A stretch of 64,000 bases of DNA from PRO6 sp035565775 (GCA_035565775.1 DATMRW010000007.1:95631-159630), one strand, 5' to 3'; positions 40,619 through 50,555 are shown, counted from the stretch's first letter. The notes: generated by a model from the letters alone, not told the origin. Made by a program: numbers and translations.

Positions 40619-42766
40619 TTAGCGCGTATAAATCTGCCGGCGATCGACGGGGGCAGGCGGCACCGGGCGGGCAAAGCCGCCAAACAAAGCTTCGAGGAAG
40701 TTAGGACCGCCGCCGAAGCCCGGCATGCCGCCGCGTTCGTTCGATGCCATGCCTTGCGGCAGCGTCACGCGCGGCCGCGAGTAGTTCGGCTGGGCGTGGG
40801 CGACCACTGCCTCAAGGTTCTTGTTGCCTTCCAGCAGCGAGATCATCTTGCGATCGATGCCGTAGATGTCCGAGCGAAACTCGATGTGGCCGGCATCATC
40901 GGCGAAGGCGGTCTGATAGGTCAGATGCACCGGGATGGGCGTCGGCAGATTGATGTTGACCTCGCCGCTGCCATACATGCTGTGAATTTTCTCGACGGTA
41001 TAGCTCTGCTGCGGCAGAGCGATCGACAACAGGTGCGACGCATACTGATCGGGATACTGAACCCGCATGCAGCCGTGGCTGTAGGCGCGAACGTCCTTCG
41101 AGAACAGGTTCTTGTCCGGCGTGTCGTGCTGATAGACGAGGAATTTGTTCGGGAAGTTGAAGCGGATGCGGCCGAGCGCATTGCGCTCGCCGGGCGGCTG
41201 CGAAATGTGCACGCTGCCGTCAGCGCGCTGCACCAGCTTCATGCCCATGCGATCGAGCACCGACGGGTCCTGCTGCAGGGCGGGAAGGTACTCGTTGTAG
41301 ACGATCGACGGCGGCACGTTCCAGGTCGGATTGACGGTGATGTATTTCATCGTTTCCGTCAGCAGCGGCGTCGCGTGCTTGCCGGGCTTGCCGACGACGA
41401 CGCGCGTTTTCCAGACCGTGCTTTCGCCCTGCTTCAGCTTCAGCGTGAAATCGGGAATGTTGAGCATGACATAGGCGTCGCCGAGCTTCGCCGCGCCGAG
41501 GTCGCGCGGCAGCCAGCGCCAGCGCTCCATGTTCACCAGCACGGTGTTGATCTGGTTGTCGCGGCGCGGACCGTTCATCACGTCAATGGTGCGGCTGCCC
41601 AGAACGCCATCCGCGGCGAGGCCATGCTCTCGCTGGAATTTGCGCACGGCGTCGGCGACTTCGCTGTCATAGCGGGTGTCGCTTTCATTGCCGACGCCAA
41701 GGCGGGCGCGAATCTGCGGCACGCGGGGATCTTCCATCGCGGCGGCGGTTGATGCAGCCGGCCGCAGCAGCGCGCCCTCGGCGATCGGGACGGCCTTCGG
41801 GCCCTCGGTCTTGCCGCGCAGTTCGGCGAGCTTCGCCTTCAGCGCGCGATAGCCGGGCTGCGGCGGATTGTAGGCGGCGAGAGCAGCGGAGGCATCGCTC
41901 GCGGTGGACATCGCGGCCAGCACGGCGGCCGGATCAGGCGCGTTGGCGGGATAGAGGATGTCGGCGCCAACCTGCGAAAAGTGCATGCGGCCGCCCTGGG
42001 CCTGCCGGGCATAGTCGAGCACGCTCTTGGTCAGGCGCAGTTCGGCCTCGGCCAGCGCGTCGGGCGAGGTTGCGGCAGCAAAGTCCGGCACCGGATATTC
42101 GCGCGCATCCAATCCCTCGGACGCGGCATCCTGCAGCCGGGAAATGACCGCCTTGGCGCGCGCGTCAGCCGCGCCGGCCTTGCTCCAGATCGGGGCGAAA
42201 TCGCGGGCCTTGTAGAAGGCTTCGACCGCGGCGGCCTCATTCTTCTTGTCGAAGCGCACGGTTTTCGCCGCGATCATATCGCGCAGCTTGTCGGCGACCG
42301 GCTGGTCGGCGGCATCGACGGTGCTCGCCTGCTTCACAGGTTCGGCGACGGTGTCCTTGATAGTCGTTTCTTTAGTGACGGTCTCAGCGGGCGCGGCCGG
42401 AGTTTCGGCCGCCGCGGTAGCCGGAGCAGGCGAGGCGGGCGGTGTGTCGGCGGCTGCCTTCTCGGCCGGAGCCGGCTCAGCGGTGCCTACGGCGGCATCG
42501 GTCGATGCAGGTGCAGCGGCGGTGTCAGCCGACGGCGTTGCGCTGGCTGGCGCCTGCGCAGTGTCGGCGCTCGATGAATTCTCGGTGGGGGCGACTGCGG
42601 GTTTGGTCGAGGCCTCGATCGCGCTGTCGACGATCCGCGCGGCATCATTGGCGGCTGCCGATTCCGATTGCGCGTAGGCCGCCGAACCAGCGACGGTGAG
42701 CAGCGTTGCGGCGACTGTCAGGAGCCAACGATCCCGCCCTGAACGGTCCTTCGCATGGTCACGCAT
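40619..42766 (-). CDS. L,D-transpeptidase (YcbB/LdtD-type, YkuD domain)
   Basis: A 715-residue secreted enzyme from ATG 42766, chosen for the AGAGGGGAAC site before it. The signal peptide (WLLTVAATLLTVAGSAAYAQ) is followed by about 130 residues rich in Ala, Pro, Thr and Glu, a helical region, a peptidoglycan-binding domain (EVADAVRKFQREHGLAADG), and the YkuD catalytic domain with SHGCMRVQ, whose cysteine lies near residue 565. It forms 3-3 crosslinks in peptidoglycan or attaches proteins to it. The size and order match YcbB-like enzymes with an added linker. Confidence 0.93.
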   Translation of the reverse strand: MRDHAKDRSGRDRWLLTVAATLLTVAGSAAYAQSESAAANDAARIVDSAIEASTKPAVAPTENSSSADTAQAPASATPSADTAAAPASTDAAVGTAEPAPAEKAAADTPPASPAPATAAAETPAAPAETVTKETTIKDTVAEPVKQASTVDAADQPVADKLRDMIAAKTVRFDKKNEAAAVEAFYKARDFAPIWSKAGAADARAKAVISRLQDAASEGLDAREYPVPDFAAATSPDALAEAELRLTKSVLDYARQAQGGRMHFSQVGADILYPANAPDPAAVLAAMSTASDASAALAAYNPPQPGYRALKAKLAELRGKTEGPKAVPIAEGALLRPAASTAAAMEDPRVPQIRARLGVGNESDTRYDSEVADAVRKFQREHGLAADGVLGSRTIDVMNGPRRDNQINTVLVNMERWRWLPRDLGAAKLGDAYVMLNIPDFTLKLKQGESTVWKTRVVVGKPGKHATPLLTETMKYITVNPTWNVPPSIVYNEYLPALQQDPSVLDRMGMKLVQRADGSVHISQPPGERNALGRIRFNFPNKFLVYQHDTPDKNLFSKDVRAYSHGCMRVQYPDQYASHLLSIALPQQSYTVEKIHSMYGSGEVNINLPTPIPVHLTYQTAFADDAGHIEFRSDIYGIDRKMISLLEGNKNLEAVVAHAQPNYSRPRVTLPQGMASNERGGMPGFGGGPNFLEALFGGFARPVPPAPVDRRQIYTR

Positions 42767-43189
42767 TCTAGTTCCCCTCTTCAACGAGCGCGCTGAAGGC
42801 ACTCGATCATGGATCGGTTAGTCTTTTGCAAACGCAACGAACCATTGCCCGCTGCGACAAGCATTTGTCATGGGTTTTGGTTCCGTAACGCTGCACTCGA
42901 TGCGCGCGACGCGCATCAGCCGGAACCACGAAAGAACCCCCGCCCGACGTCTTGATGCCGTCATCAACTGAGGCTGCGCGGTGGGACCTTTGGCACGTGT
43001 GACAATGTTTGGTCGTCCGACCTTGGCTGACTAACCATTGCGATCTTCAGTATTGGTGACAACTGATCGCAGCGACCGCCCCATTGCAACAGGCCGTGAC
43101 GACGCAGGCCGCGATTTTTCATGAGTTGTCACACCCGCGCAACGGTTCAACGCCGGCAAAATATCTTTGCCGATGCGCGGCCGCCGGCA
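42767..43189. other. 423-bp intergenic region between ldt and sigma-54 regulator genes
   Basis: Both flanking genes lie on the minus strand. It must contain the ldt promoter. A short palindrome GATGCGCG-cga-CGCGCATC lies at 42899-42917. I see no coding frame and no clear -24/-12 promoter. Confidence 0.4.
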
Positions 43190-44680
43190 TCAGCCGCGGC
43201 TGTCAGCCTCGGTCGTGCCGGAGTCTTGCGGCATGGCATCGTCGAGTTTGCGATAGAGCGTGGAGCGGCCGATCTTCAGGCGGCGCGCGACCTCGGACAT
43301 CAGCCCGCGATAGTGGCTGATCGCGAAGCGGATGATCTCGTTTTCCAGCTCCTGCAATGGCCGCACCTCGCCGTGCTCGGAAAGCATCGGCAGCATGCCG
43401 ACCGGGACAGGAGGCGGCGCAATCGGCACGTCGGCGCCGGGGACAATGTTGTGCACCTGCTCGTCCGATTTCATCGACAGCGCGGCGCTTGGCGCCGCAT
43501 TGGCCGGCAGTGCGCCGAATGTCAGCGGAAAATCATCGACGCCGAGTTCATCCGTGTCGCTCATCACGACAGCGCGGTAGACCGCGTTCTCGAGCTGGCG
43601 GACATTGCCCGGCCAATCGGCCTGCGTCAGCATGGCCATCGCGGCGGCGCTGATGCCGCTGATGCTGCGTTTCTCTTCGGCGCAGAACCGCGCGAGGAAG
43701 TGCCGGATCAGGTGAGGGATGTCGTCGCGCCGCACCCGAAGCGGCGGCACGGTGAGAGGCAGCACGTGCAGGCGGTAGAACAGATCCTCGCGGAACATGC
43801 CGGCCTTGACGTGTTCGAGCAGGTTGCGGTTGGTGGCCGAGATGATCCGCACATCGACCTTGGTCGGCTTGCGGCCGCCGACGGCCTCGACCTCGCCCTG
43901 CTGAAGCGCGCGCAGCAGCTTGACCTGCGCGGTCAGCGGCAATTCGCTGACCTCATCAAGGAACAGCGTGCCGCCGGACGCCTCGACGAATTTGCCGGCA
44001 TGGCGTTCGGTCGCGCCGGTGAAGGCGCCTTTCTCGTGGCCGAACAGGATCGACTCGACGAGGTTGTCCGGGATCGCGCCGCAATTGACCGCGACGAACT
44101 GCTTTGTGCTGCGCTCGCTGGTGCCGTGAATGGCGCGGGCCACGAGTTCCTTGCCGACGCCGGATTCGCCCTCGATCAGCACCGGAATGTTGGAGGCCGC
44201 GGCCTTGTTGGCGGCGCGCAGCATGTTGTCCATCGGCTCGCTGCGGGCGATGATGTCCGAAAATGTCAGCCGGCCCTCGCGGCGATGGCGCAGGCGGCGC
44301 AGCTCGCCCTTGAGCGCGCTGGAATCGAGCGCATTGCGCAGCGACACCTGGAGGCGCTCGAAGCCGACCGGCTTGACCACGAAATCGTGAGCGCCCGCGC
44401 GCATGGCCGAGACGACGTTGTCGATGCCGCCATGGGCGGTCTGCACGATGACGGGAATGTTGAGGCCGAGTTCGCGAAGCTTTTCGAGCACGCCCATGCC
44501 GTCGAGGCCAGGCATCACGAGATCGAGCAGGATGGCGTCGGGCGGCGTATCGGTCAGGGCGGCCACAGCCTCATCACCACAACTGACAACGATGCTTTCG
44601 TAACCGCAACGCTGCACCATGGCCTCGACCAGGCGCCGCTGAACGACATCGTCGTCCGCGATCAGAATACGCGCAACCAT
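43190..44680 (-). CDS. Sigma-54-dependent response regulator (NtrC family)
   Basis: A 496-residue regulator from ATG 44680 (GGAGCAGG upstream). Receiver domain 1-120 with the phospho-acceptor in ILLDLVMPGLDG. AAA+ domain about 150-385 with Walker A GESGVGKELVARA, the sigma-54 contacting GAFTGA loop in GHEKGAFTGATERHAG, and FLDEVSELPL. The C-terminus has a Fis-type helix-turn-helix (SEVARRLKIGRSTLYRKL). It activates RpoN-dependent promoters when phosphorylated. No histidine kinase is adjacent, so its partner is elsewhere. Target genes are unknown. Confidence 0.94.
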   Translation of the reverse strand: MVARILIADDDVVQRRLVEAMVQRCGYESIVVSCGDEAVAALTDTPPDAILLDLVMPGLDGMGVLEKLRELGLNIPVIVQTAHGGIDNVVSAMRAGAHDFVVKPVGFERLQVSLRNALDSSALKGELRRLRHRREGRLTFSDIIARSEPMDNMLRAANKAAASNIPVLIEGESGVGKELVARAIHGTSERSTKQFVAVNCGAIPDNLVESILFGHEKGAFTGATERHAGKFVEASGGTLFLDEVSELPLTAQVKLLRALQQGEVEAVGGRKPTKVDVRIISATNRNLLEHVKAGMFREDLFYRLHVLPLTVPPLRVRRDDIPHLIRHFLARFCAEEKRSISGISAAAMAMLTQADWPGNVRQLENAVYRAVVMSDTDELGVDDFPLTFGALPANAAPSAALSMKSDEQVHNIVPGADVPIAPPPVPVGMLPMLSEHGEVRPLQELENEIIRFAISHYRGLMSEVARRLKIGRSTLYRKLDDAMPQDSGTTEADSRG

Positions 44681-44930
44681 CAAACCTGCTCCTGTCCCGG
44701 ATTGAGGCAATGTGCCCCTCAGAAGATTAAGGCCCTGTTAAGAGGCCGCCGGCCGCGTCAATAGGCAGCAACCAGCAGGCGATCGGCCTTGCCAAAACCG
44801 CGATGGACGGAACGCCGGCAGTTGATCCGGCCGCCGCTCCGGCCATATGGTGAAGGTATTCGCGATGGCCTGTGGCTGCGCGTTCCGACTGCCCGTCGCT
44901 TTGAATGAAACCAGGATCGTGAAGACTTCC

Positions 44931-46904
44931 ATGTCGTCGAAACTCAAGACTGCGAAAGCCGCTTCCGTGAAACCCGCGACCAAGACTGCTGCGACCAAGG
45001 CTGCTGGACCCAAGACTGCTGTGGCCAAGACTGCTGCCGCCAAGGCCGCGCTCGCCAAGTCGGTAAAGACGTCGGCCAAGAAGGCCGCTAGCAAGCCGGC
45101 GCCGCACAAAGCCACGGCGAAAAAGGCCGCTGGCGCATTGCCGGAATGGAATCTCGCGGATCTCTATGCGTCGATCGATGCGCCGGAAGTGACCAGCGAT
45201 CTTGCGCAGCTCGACGCCGACTGCGTGGCCTTCGAGAACGACTACAAGGGCAAGCTCGCCGAGGGCGTCGCGGCCAAGAAGGGCGGCGAGTGGCTGGCGA
45301 CGGCGGTCCGGCGCTTTGAGGCGATCGACGATCTCGCCGGGCGGCTGATCTCCTATGCCGGGCTGATCCATGCCGGCGACAGTGTCGATCCCGCCATTTC
45401 CAAATTCTACGGCGATGTTTCCGAGCGCATCACCGCGGCGTCCACGCATCTGTTGTTCTTCACGCTGGAACTGAACCGGCTTGAGGACGAGGTGCTTAAG
45501 CGCGCAATGGCGACGCCGTCGCTCGGGCATTACCGGCCGTGGCTGGAGGATATCCGCAAGGACAAGCCCTACCAGCTCGAGGATCGCGTCGAGCAGTTGT
45601 TTCATGAGAAATCGGTCAGCGGGTACGCCGCGTGGAATAGGCTGTTCGACCAGACCATTTCCGGGCTGCGTTTCAAGGTCGGCGGCAAGGAACTGGCGAT
45701 CGAGCCGACGCTGACACTGCTGCAGGATCGCGAGCCGGCGAAGCGGCGCGCGGCGGCGCAGGCGCTGGCCAAGACGTTCAAGGAGAATGAGCGGACCTTT
45801 GCGCTGGTCACGAACACGCTCGCCAAGGACAAGGAGATCTCCGACCGCTGGCGCGGCTTCAAGGATGTCGCCGATGCGCGCCATCTTGCCAATCGCGTCG
45901 AAGGCGAGGTCGTGGACGCGCTGGTCGCCGCCGTTCGCGCCGCCTATCCGCGGCTGTCGCATCGCTACTACGCCCTGAAGGCCCGCTGGTTCGGCAAAAA
46001 GAAGCTGCCATACTGGGATCGCAACGCGCCGTTGCCGTTCGCCACCACCGGCAAGATCTCATGGAACGATGCGCGCGACACGGTGCTCACCGCCTACGGC
46101 GAGTTCTCGCCGGAAATGGCCTCGATCGCCAAGCGGTTCTTTACCGACCGCTGGATCGACGCCCCGGTGCGGCCGGGCAAGGCGCCTGGCGCATTCTCGC
46201 ACCCGACGACGCCCTCGGCGCACCCTTATGTGCTGATGAACTATCAGGGCAAGCCGCGCGACGTGATGACGCTCGCCCACGAACTCGGCCACGGCGTGCA
46301 TCAGGTGCTCGCGGCCAAGAACGGCGCGCTGATGGCCCCGACGCCGCTGACCCTGGCCGAGACCGCGAGCGTGTTCGGCGAAATGCTGACCTTCAAGAAG
46401 CTGCTGGCCTCGACCCGGAGCGCGAAGCAGCGCCAGGCCCTGCTCGCGGGCAAGGTCGAGGACATGATCAATACCGTGGTCCGCCAGATCGCGTTCTACA
46501 CCTTCGAGCGCACGGTCCATATCGAGCGGCGGAACGGCGAGCTCACCGGCGAGCGGCTGGGCGAGATCTGGCTGTCGGTGCAGGGCGAAAGCCTCGGCTC
46601 GGCGATCGAGATCAAGCCGGGCTATGAGACCTACTGGATGTACATCCCGCATTTCATCCATTCGCCGTTCTACGTCTACGCCTACGCGTTCGGCGATTGC
46701 CTCGTGAATTCGCTGTACGCGGTTTACGAGCATGCCGCCGAGGGGTTCGCGGAACGCTATCTCGCGATGCTGTCGGCGGGCGGCACCAAGCACTATTCCG
46801 AGCTGCTCGCCCCCTTCGGGCTCGACGCGAGGGACCCGAAATTCTGGGACGGCGGGTTGTCCGTGATCGAGGGCATGATCACGGAATTGGAAAGTATGCG
46901 CTGA
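44931..46904 (+). CDS. pepF: M3 family oligoendopeptidase F
   Basis: A 657-residue metallopeptidase from ATG 44931. The zinc site is HELGH with His450, Glu451 and His454, and the third ligand lies in ETASVFGEML. Body motifs LPEWNLADLYASIDAPEVTS and YETYWMYIPHFIHSPFYVYA belong to the PepF/M3B clan, which cleaves 6-20-residue peptides in the cytoplasm. Unusual is an extra N-terminal tail of about 65 residues made almost only of Lys, Ala, Thr and Val (e.g. TKAAGPKTAVAKTAAAKAAL), resembling a histone H1 tail. A hairpin at 46926-46953 follows. Confidence 0.93.
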   Translation: MSSKLKTAKAASVKPATKTAATKAAGPKTAVAKTAAAKAALAKSVKTSAKKAASKPAPHKATAKKAAGALPEWNLADLYASIDAPEVTSDLAQLDADCVAFENDYKGKLAEGVAAKKGGEWLATAVRRFEAIDDLAGRLISYAGLIHAGDSVDPAISKFYGDVSERITAASTHLLFFTLELNRLEDEVLKRAMATPSLGHYRPWLEDIRKDKPYQLEDRVEQLFHEKSVSGYAAWNRLFDQTISGLRFKVGGKELAIEPTLTLLQDREPAKRRAAAQALAKTFKENERTFALVTNTLAKDKEISDRWRGFKDVADARHLANRVEGEVVDALVAAVRAAYPRLSHRYYALKARWFGKKKLPYWDRNAPLPFATTGKISWNDARDTVLTAYGEFSPEMASIAKRFFTDRWIDAPVRPGKAPGAFSHPTTPSAHPYVLMNYQGKPRDVMTLAHELGHGVHQVLAAKNGALMAPTPLTLAETASVFGEMLTFKKLLASTRSAKQRQALLAGKVEDMINTVVRQIAFYTFERTVHIERRNGELTGERLGEIWLSVQGESLGSAIEIKPGYETYWMYIPHFIHSPFYVYAYAFGDCLVNSLYAVYEHAAEGFAERYLAMLSAGGTKHYSELLAPFGLDARDPKFWDGGLSVIEGMITELESMR

Positions 46905-46925
46905 GGGCGAGGCAGTCACGGGGGC

Positions 46926-46953
46926 GGGAACGGCCTGTGCAGGGGCCGTTTCC
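46926..46953 (+). terminator. Hairpin after pepF
   Basis: GGGAACGGCC and GGCCGTTTCC pair (one G-T) around an 8-nt loop, 22 bp after the stop. There is no T-run. Confidence 0.55.
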
Positions 46954-47110
46954 AACCGTTGCTCTATCGCAAGACTTCAGGTAATCCCGAACATTAGCCG
47001 CTCTGATCGCAAGATTGGGGCCGTGCGTGCTTTTCATAGCGGGACAGTGTCTGGCGGGCAAAATGCTGCCGGACCTGCGCCGCCGCCTGTATTTCTCTGG
47101 AGAGATCCAA

Positions 47111-47263
47111 ATGTCCGATAACGTCAAGGCGCTTTACGGCAACGCTGAAGGCAACGACTACAACGAGCATGAAGCGACCTATGTGCGTTTCACGTCGATG
47201 GTGAAATGGGGCACGATCTCGGTGATCGTCGTGGTGGCCTTGATGGCGTTCTTCCTCGTCTGA
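47111..47263 (+). CDS. aa3-type cytochrome c oxidase subunit IV
   Basis: A 50-residue single-pass membrane protein. The soluble N-terminus ends NDYNEHEATYVRF, and one hydrophobic helix follows (GTISVIVVVALMAFFLV). The NDYxEHxxTYxxF motif defines the bacterial COX4_pro_2 family, a small accessory subunit of aa3 oxidase. GGAGAGATCC precedes the ATG. The catalytic subunits are not in the window. Confidence 0.92.
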   Translation: MSDNVKALYGNAEGNDYNEHEATYVRFTSMVKWGTISVIVVVALMAFFLV

Positions 47264-47282
47264 CGCCGGTTCGGTGGACAAC

Positions 47283-47315
47283 GCTCCCGCTTCAGCGGCG
47301 GGAAGCATGTTTTTT
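47283..47315 (+). terminator. Intrinsic terminator after oxidase subunit IV gene
   Basis: GCTCCCGC and GCGGGAAGC pair with one bulged A around TTCAGCG, followed by ATG and six T. Confidence 0.75.
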
Positions 47316-47425
47316 GCGCACAAAGGCTAGCGATTCTGCTCCACTCGGAATCGTGTGAGGAAATCCGGCGTTTGGGCTGGTGATAAAGAATCGTCAGGCG
47401 CGGCGCTGAGGTCGCGGGAGGCCCC

Positions 47426-48556
47426 ATGAAGATTGCCATTGCAAAGGAGCTTGATGCCGCGGAGCCGCGGGTTGCGGCGACGCCGGATACCGTCAAGAAA
47501 TTCAAGACGCTGGGCTTCGACGTTGCTGTCGAGCCTGGGGCAGGCGTCAAATCGGGTATATTGGACGCGGATTTTGAGGCTGCCGGCGCCACAGTCGCCG
47601 CAGACGCGCTTGCCGGCGCCGATGTGGTGATCAAGGTCAAACGCCCGGAGGCGTCCGAACTTGCCGGCTACAAACGCGGCGCGCTCGTGATCGCGATCAT
47701 GGACCCCTACGGCAACGACGCTGCCTTGCAGGCAATGGCTTCGGCCGGGGTGTCGGCCTTCGCCATGGAGCTGATGCCGCGCATCACCCGTGCCCAGGTC
47801 ATGGACGTGCTGTCGAGCCAGGCGAACCTTGCGGGCTACCGCGCGGTAATCGAATCCGCCGAAGCCTTCGGCCGAGCCTTCCCGATGATGATGACGGCGG
47901 CCGGAACTGTTCCGGCGGCGAAGGTCTTCATCATGGGCGTCGGCGTCGCCGGCCTGCAGGCGATCGCGACCGCCCGCCGCCTCGGCGCGGTGGTGACCGC
48001 GACCGACGTGCGCCCGGCGGTGAAGGAGCAGGTCGAGAGCCTTGGCGCAAAGTTCATTGCGGTTGAGGACGAAGAGTTCAAGCAGGCCGAGACCGCTGGC
48101 GGCTACGCCAAGGAAATGTCGAAAGAGTATCAGGCTAAGCAGGCCGCGCTCACGGCCGAGCACATCAAGAAGCAGGATATCGTCATCACCACGGCCTTGA
48201 TTCCGGGGCGCCCGGCGCCGCGGCTGGTCAGCCTTGAGATGGTGCGCTCGATGAAGCCGGGCTCGGTGCTGGTCGATCTCGCGGTCGAGCGCGGCGGCAA
48301 CGTCGAAGGCGTCAAGAGCGGCGAGGTCGTCGAGCTCGACGGCGTCAAGATCGTCGGCTTCCCGAACCTTGCCGGCCGCGTGGCGGCGTCCGCCTCCGGG
48401 CTCTATGCGCGTAACCTGCTGTCGTTCATCGAGACGATGATCGACAAGGACAGCAAGCAGCTCGCCGTGAACTGGGACGACGAACTGGTGAAGGCGACTG
48501 CGTTGACGCGCGACGGCGCAGTCATTCATCCGAACTTTCAGCCGAAAAGCGCTTAA
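47426..48556 (+). CDS. pntAA: NAD(P) transhydrogenase subunit alpha 1 (NAD-binding domain I)
   Basis: A 376-residue soluble subunit that binds NAD(H). It starts MKIAIAKELDAAEPRVAATP, with the alanine-dehydrogenase-like Rossmann site VFIMGVGVAGLQAIATARRLGA near residue 170 (GVGVAGLQA is the nucleotide loop) and QDIVITTALIPGRPAPRLV near 250. With pntAB and pntB it forms the proton-translocating transhydrogenase that makes NADPH from NADH. The three-gene split is as in Rhodospirillum rubrum. Confidence 0.96.
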   Translation: MKIAIAKELDAAEPRVAATPDTVKKFKTLGFDVAVEPGAGVKSGILDADFEAAGATVAADALAGADVVIKVKRPEASELAGYKRGALVIAIMDPYGNDAALQAMASAGVSAFAMELMPRITRAQVMDVLSSQANLAGYRAVIESAEAFGRAFPMMMTAAGTVPAAKVFIMGVGVAGLQAIATARRLGAVVTATDVRPAVKEQVESLGAKFIAVEDEEFKQAETAGGYAKEMSKEYQAKQAALTAEHIKKQDIVITTALIPGRPAPRLVSLEMVRSMKPGSVLVDLAVERGGNVEGVKSGEVVELDGVKIVGFPNLAGRVAASASGLYARNLLSFIETMIDKDSKQLAVNWDDELVKATALTRDGAVIHPNFQPKSA

Positions 48557-48567
48557 GGAGAACCGCC

Positions 48568-48891
48568 ATGGAGCATGTTGCATCAATGGTCGATCCGTTC
48601 GTTTTCCAGCTCTCGATCTTCGTTCTGGCGGTGTTTGTCGGCTATTTCGTGGTGTGGTCGGTGACGCCCGCGCTGCACACGCCGCTGATGTCGGTGACCA
48701 ACGCGATCTCCTCCGTCATCGTGGTCGGAGCGCTGCTCGCAGTCGGCGTCGCGCTGGTCGGCAACGACAATGGTCCGATCTGGGCGCGCGCATTCGGTTT
48801 CATCGCGCTCGTCTTTGCATCAATCAACATCTTCGGCGGCTTCCTGGTCACGCAGCGAATGCTCGCGATGTACAAGAAGAAAGCAAAGTGA
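48568..48891 (+). CDS. pntAB: NAD(P) transhydrogenase subunit alpha 2 (membrane part)
   Basis: A 107-residue membrane subunit with three to four helices: VFQLSIFVLAVFVGYFVVWS, then MSVTNAISSVIVVGALLAVG and FIALVFASINIFGGFLVTQRML. The GGFLVTQRML ending is highly conserved. It forms part of the proton channel (domain II) with PntB. AAGGAGAACCGCC precedes the ATG. The pntB start lies 13 bp downstream. Confidence 0.95.
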   Translation: MEHVASMVDPFVFQLSIFVLAVFVGYFVVWSVTPALHTPLMSVTNAISSVIVVGALLAVGVALVGNDNGPIWARAFGFIALVFASINIFGGFLVTQRMLAMYKKKAK

Positions 48892-48904
48892 GCTGGGGCA
48901 CATT

Positions 48905-50305
48905 ATGAACGCCAATCTTTCGGCACTGCTCTACCTCGTCGCCGGGGTGCTCTTCATCATGTCGCTACGTGGCCTGTCGAGCCCGGCGACCAGCCGCCAG
49001 GGCAATCTGTTCGGCATGCTTGGCATGACGCTGGCGGTGGGCACCACGCTTGCCGCCCATCCGCCAGCAGATGGCATGGGCTGGATTCTCGTCGTGCTCG
49101 GCATCGCCATCGGCGGCGGCATCGGCGCGGTGATCGCCCGCAAGGTGCCGATGACCTCGATGCCCGAACTCGTCGCGGCCTTCCACTCGCTGGTGGGTAT
49201 GGCGGCGGTGCTGGTCGCGGCCGGCGCGTTCTACGCGCCCGGCGCCTTCGACATCGGCGCCCGCGGCAATATCCACGCATCGAGCCTGGTCGAGATGTCG
49301 CTCGGCGTCGCCATCGGCGCGCTGACCTTCACCGGCTCGGTGATCGCGTTCCTGAAGCTGTCGGGCCGCATGAGCGGCGCGCCGATCATTCTGCCGGCGC
49401 GTCACATCATCAATATCGGCCTCGGCCTTGGGCTGGCGTTCTTCATCTACAGCCTGGTGGCGACGCAGAGCGAAGTCAGCTTCTGGGTGATCACCATTCT
49501 GGCATTGCTGCTCGGCGCACTGCTGATCATCCCGATCGGCGGCGCGGACATGCCGGTGGTCATCTCGATGCTCAACTCCTATTCGGGTTGGGCGGCGGCC
49601 GGCATCGGCTTCACCCTCGGCAACTCGGCGCTGATCATCACCGGCGCGCTGGTCGGCTCCTCGGGTGCGATCCTGTCCTACATCATGTGCCACGCGATGA
49701 ACCGCTCGTTCTTCTCGGTGATCCTTGGCGGCTTCGGTGGCGAAACGGCGGCAGCCGGCGGTGGCGCCAGCGGCGAAGTCCGCCCGGTCAAGCTCGGCTC
49801 GGCCGACGACGCGGCCTTCATCATGAAGAACGCGCAGAAGGTCATCATCGTGCCGGGCTACGGCATGGCGGTGGCGCAGGCCCAGCACGCGCTCCGCGAA
49901 ATGGCCGACACGCTCAAGAAGGAAGGCGTCGAGGTCAAGTACGCCATTCACCCGGTCGCGGGCCGCATGCCCGGCCACATGAACGTGCTGCTGGCCGAAG
50001 CCAACGTGCCTTATGACGAGGTTTTCGAGCTGGAGGACATCAACTCCGAATTCGCGCAGGCCGACGTGGCCTTCGTGATCGGCGCCAACGACGTCACCAA
50101 TCCGGCCGCCGAAGAAGATCCGTCGTCGCCGATCTACGGCATGCCGGTGCTGCAGGTCTGGAAGGCGGGCACCGTGATGTTCATCAAGCGGTCGCTGGCG
50201 TCCGGTTACGCCGGCATCGACAACCCGCTGTTCTATCGCGACAATACGATGATGCTGCTCGGCGATGCCAAGAAGATGACCGAAAACATCGTCAAGGCAA
50301 TGTAA
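48905..50305 (+). CDS. pntB: NAD(P) transhydrogenase subunit beta
   Basis: A 466-residue subunit, start ATG 48905. The N-terminal two thirds contain about nine membrane helices forming the proton channel (for example VTGAL/ITFTGSVIAFLKLSGRMSG and PVVISMLNSYSGWAAAGIGF). The C-terminal domain III binds NADP(H), with IIVPGYGMAVAQAQHALREM and VAFVIGANDVTNPAAEEDP. Terminated at 50334-50362. Confidence 0.96.
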   Translation: MNANLSALLYLVAGVLFIMSLRGLSSPATSRQGNLFGMLGMTLAVGTTLAAHPPADGMGWILVVLGIAIGGGIGAVIARKVPMTSMPELVAAFHSLVGMAAVLVAAGAFYAPGAFDIGARGNIHASSLVEMSLGVAIGALTFTGSVIAFLKLSGRMSGAPIILPARHIINIGLGLGLAFFIYSLVATQSEVSFWVITILALLLGALLIIPIGGADMPVVISMLNSYSGWAAAGIGFTLGNSALIITGALVGSSGAILSYIMCHAMNRSFFSVILGGFGGETAAAGGGASGEVRPVKLGSADDAAFIMKNAQKVIIVPGYGMAVAQAQHALREMADTLKKEGVEVKYAIHPVAGRMPGHMNVLLAEANVPYDEVFELEDINSEFAQADVAFVIGANDVTNPAAEEDPSSPIYGMPVLQVWKAGTVMFIKRSLASGYAGIDNPLFYRDNTMMLLGDAKKMTENIVKAM

Positions 50306-50333
50306 GGCGCATCAGATCGTCGAAGAAGGATTA

Positions 50334-50362
50334 GGGAGAGGCGCGCTCGCCTCTCCCTTTTT
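50334..50362 (+). terminator. Intrinsic terminator of the pnt operon
   Basis: GGGAGAGGCG and CGCCTCTCCC pair perfectly around CGCT, followed by five T. Confidence 0.93.
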
Positions 50363-50555
50363 CTTTGGGGGCCACGGTCGCTGTGCCGGCGTTTGCGGGG
50401 GCTTTTGGTGCGCCTTCAAAGGGAGTGGAGGCAGGGCTTTCGCAGGCGGGAGTGCCCGCAGCGGCGCCGCGCGTCTGTCGGAGGGCCGCTTCCGCGACGG
50501 GCGAGGGAGGCTGCGTAGCAGCAAGCTGATCGGAAGCCGCTGTCGGGGCAGAAAT
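50363..50555. other. GC-rich gap between convergent terminators
   Basis: Short Pro/Ala-rich frames exist on the minus strand but have no ribosome site or recognisable sequence. I see no gene here. Confidence 0.4.

Noticed and set aside
43121..44764. 547-codon plus-strand frame opposite the sigma-54 regulator
   Set aside because: The minus strand carries intact receiver, AAA+ with GAFTGA and Fis motifs; the plus frame has none.
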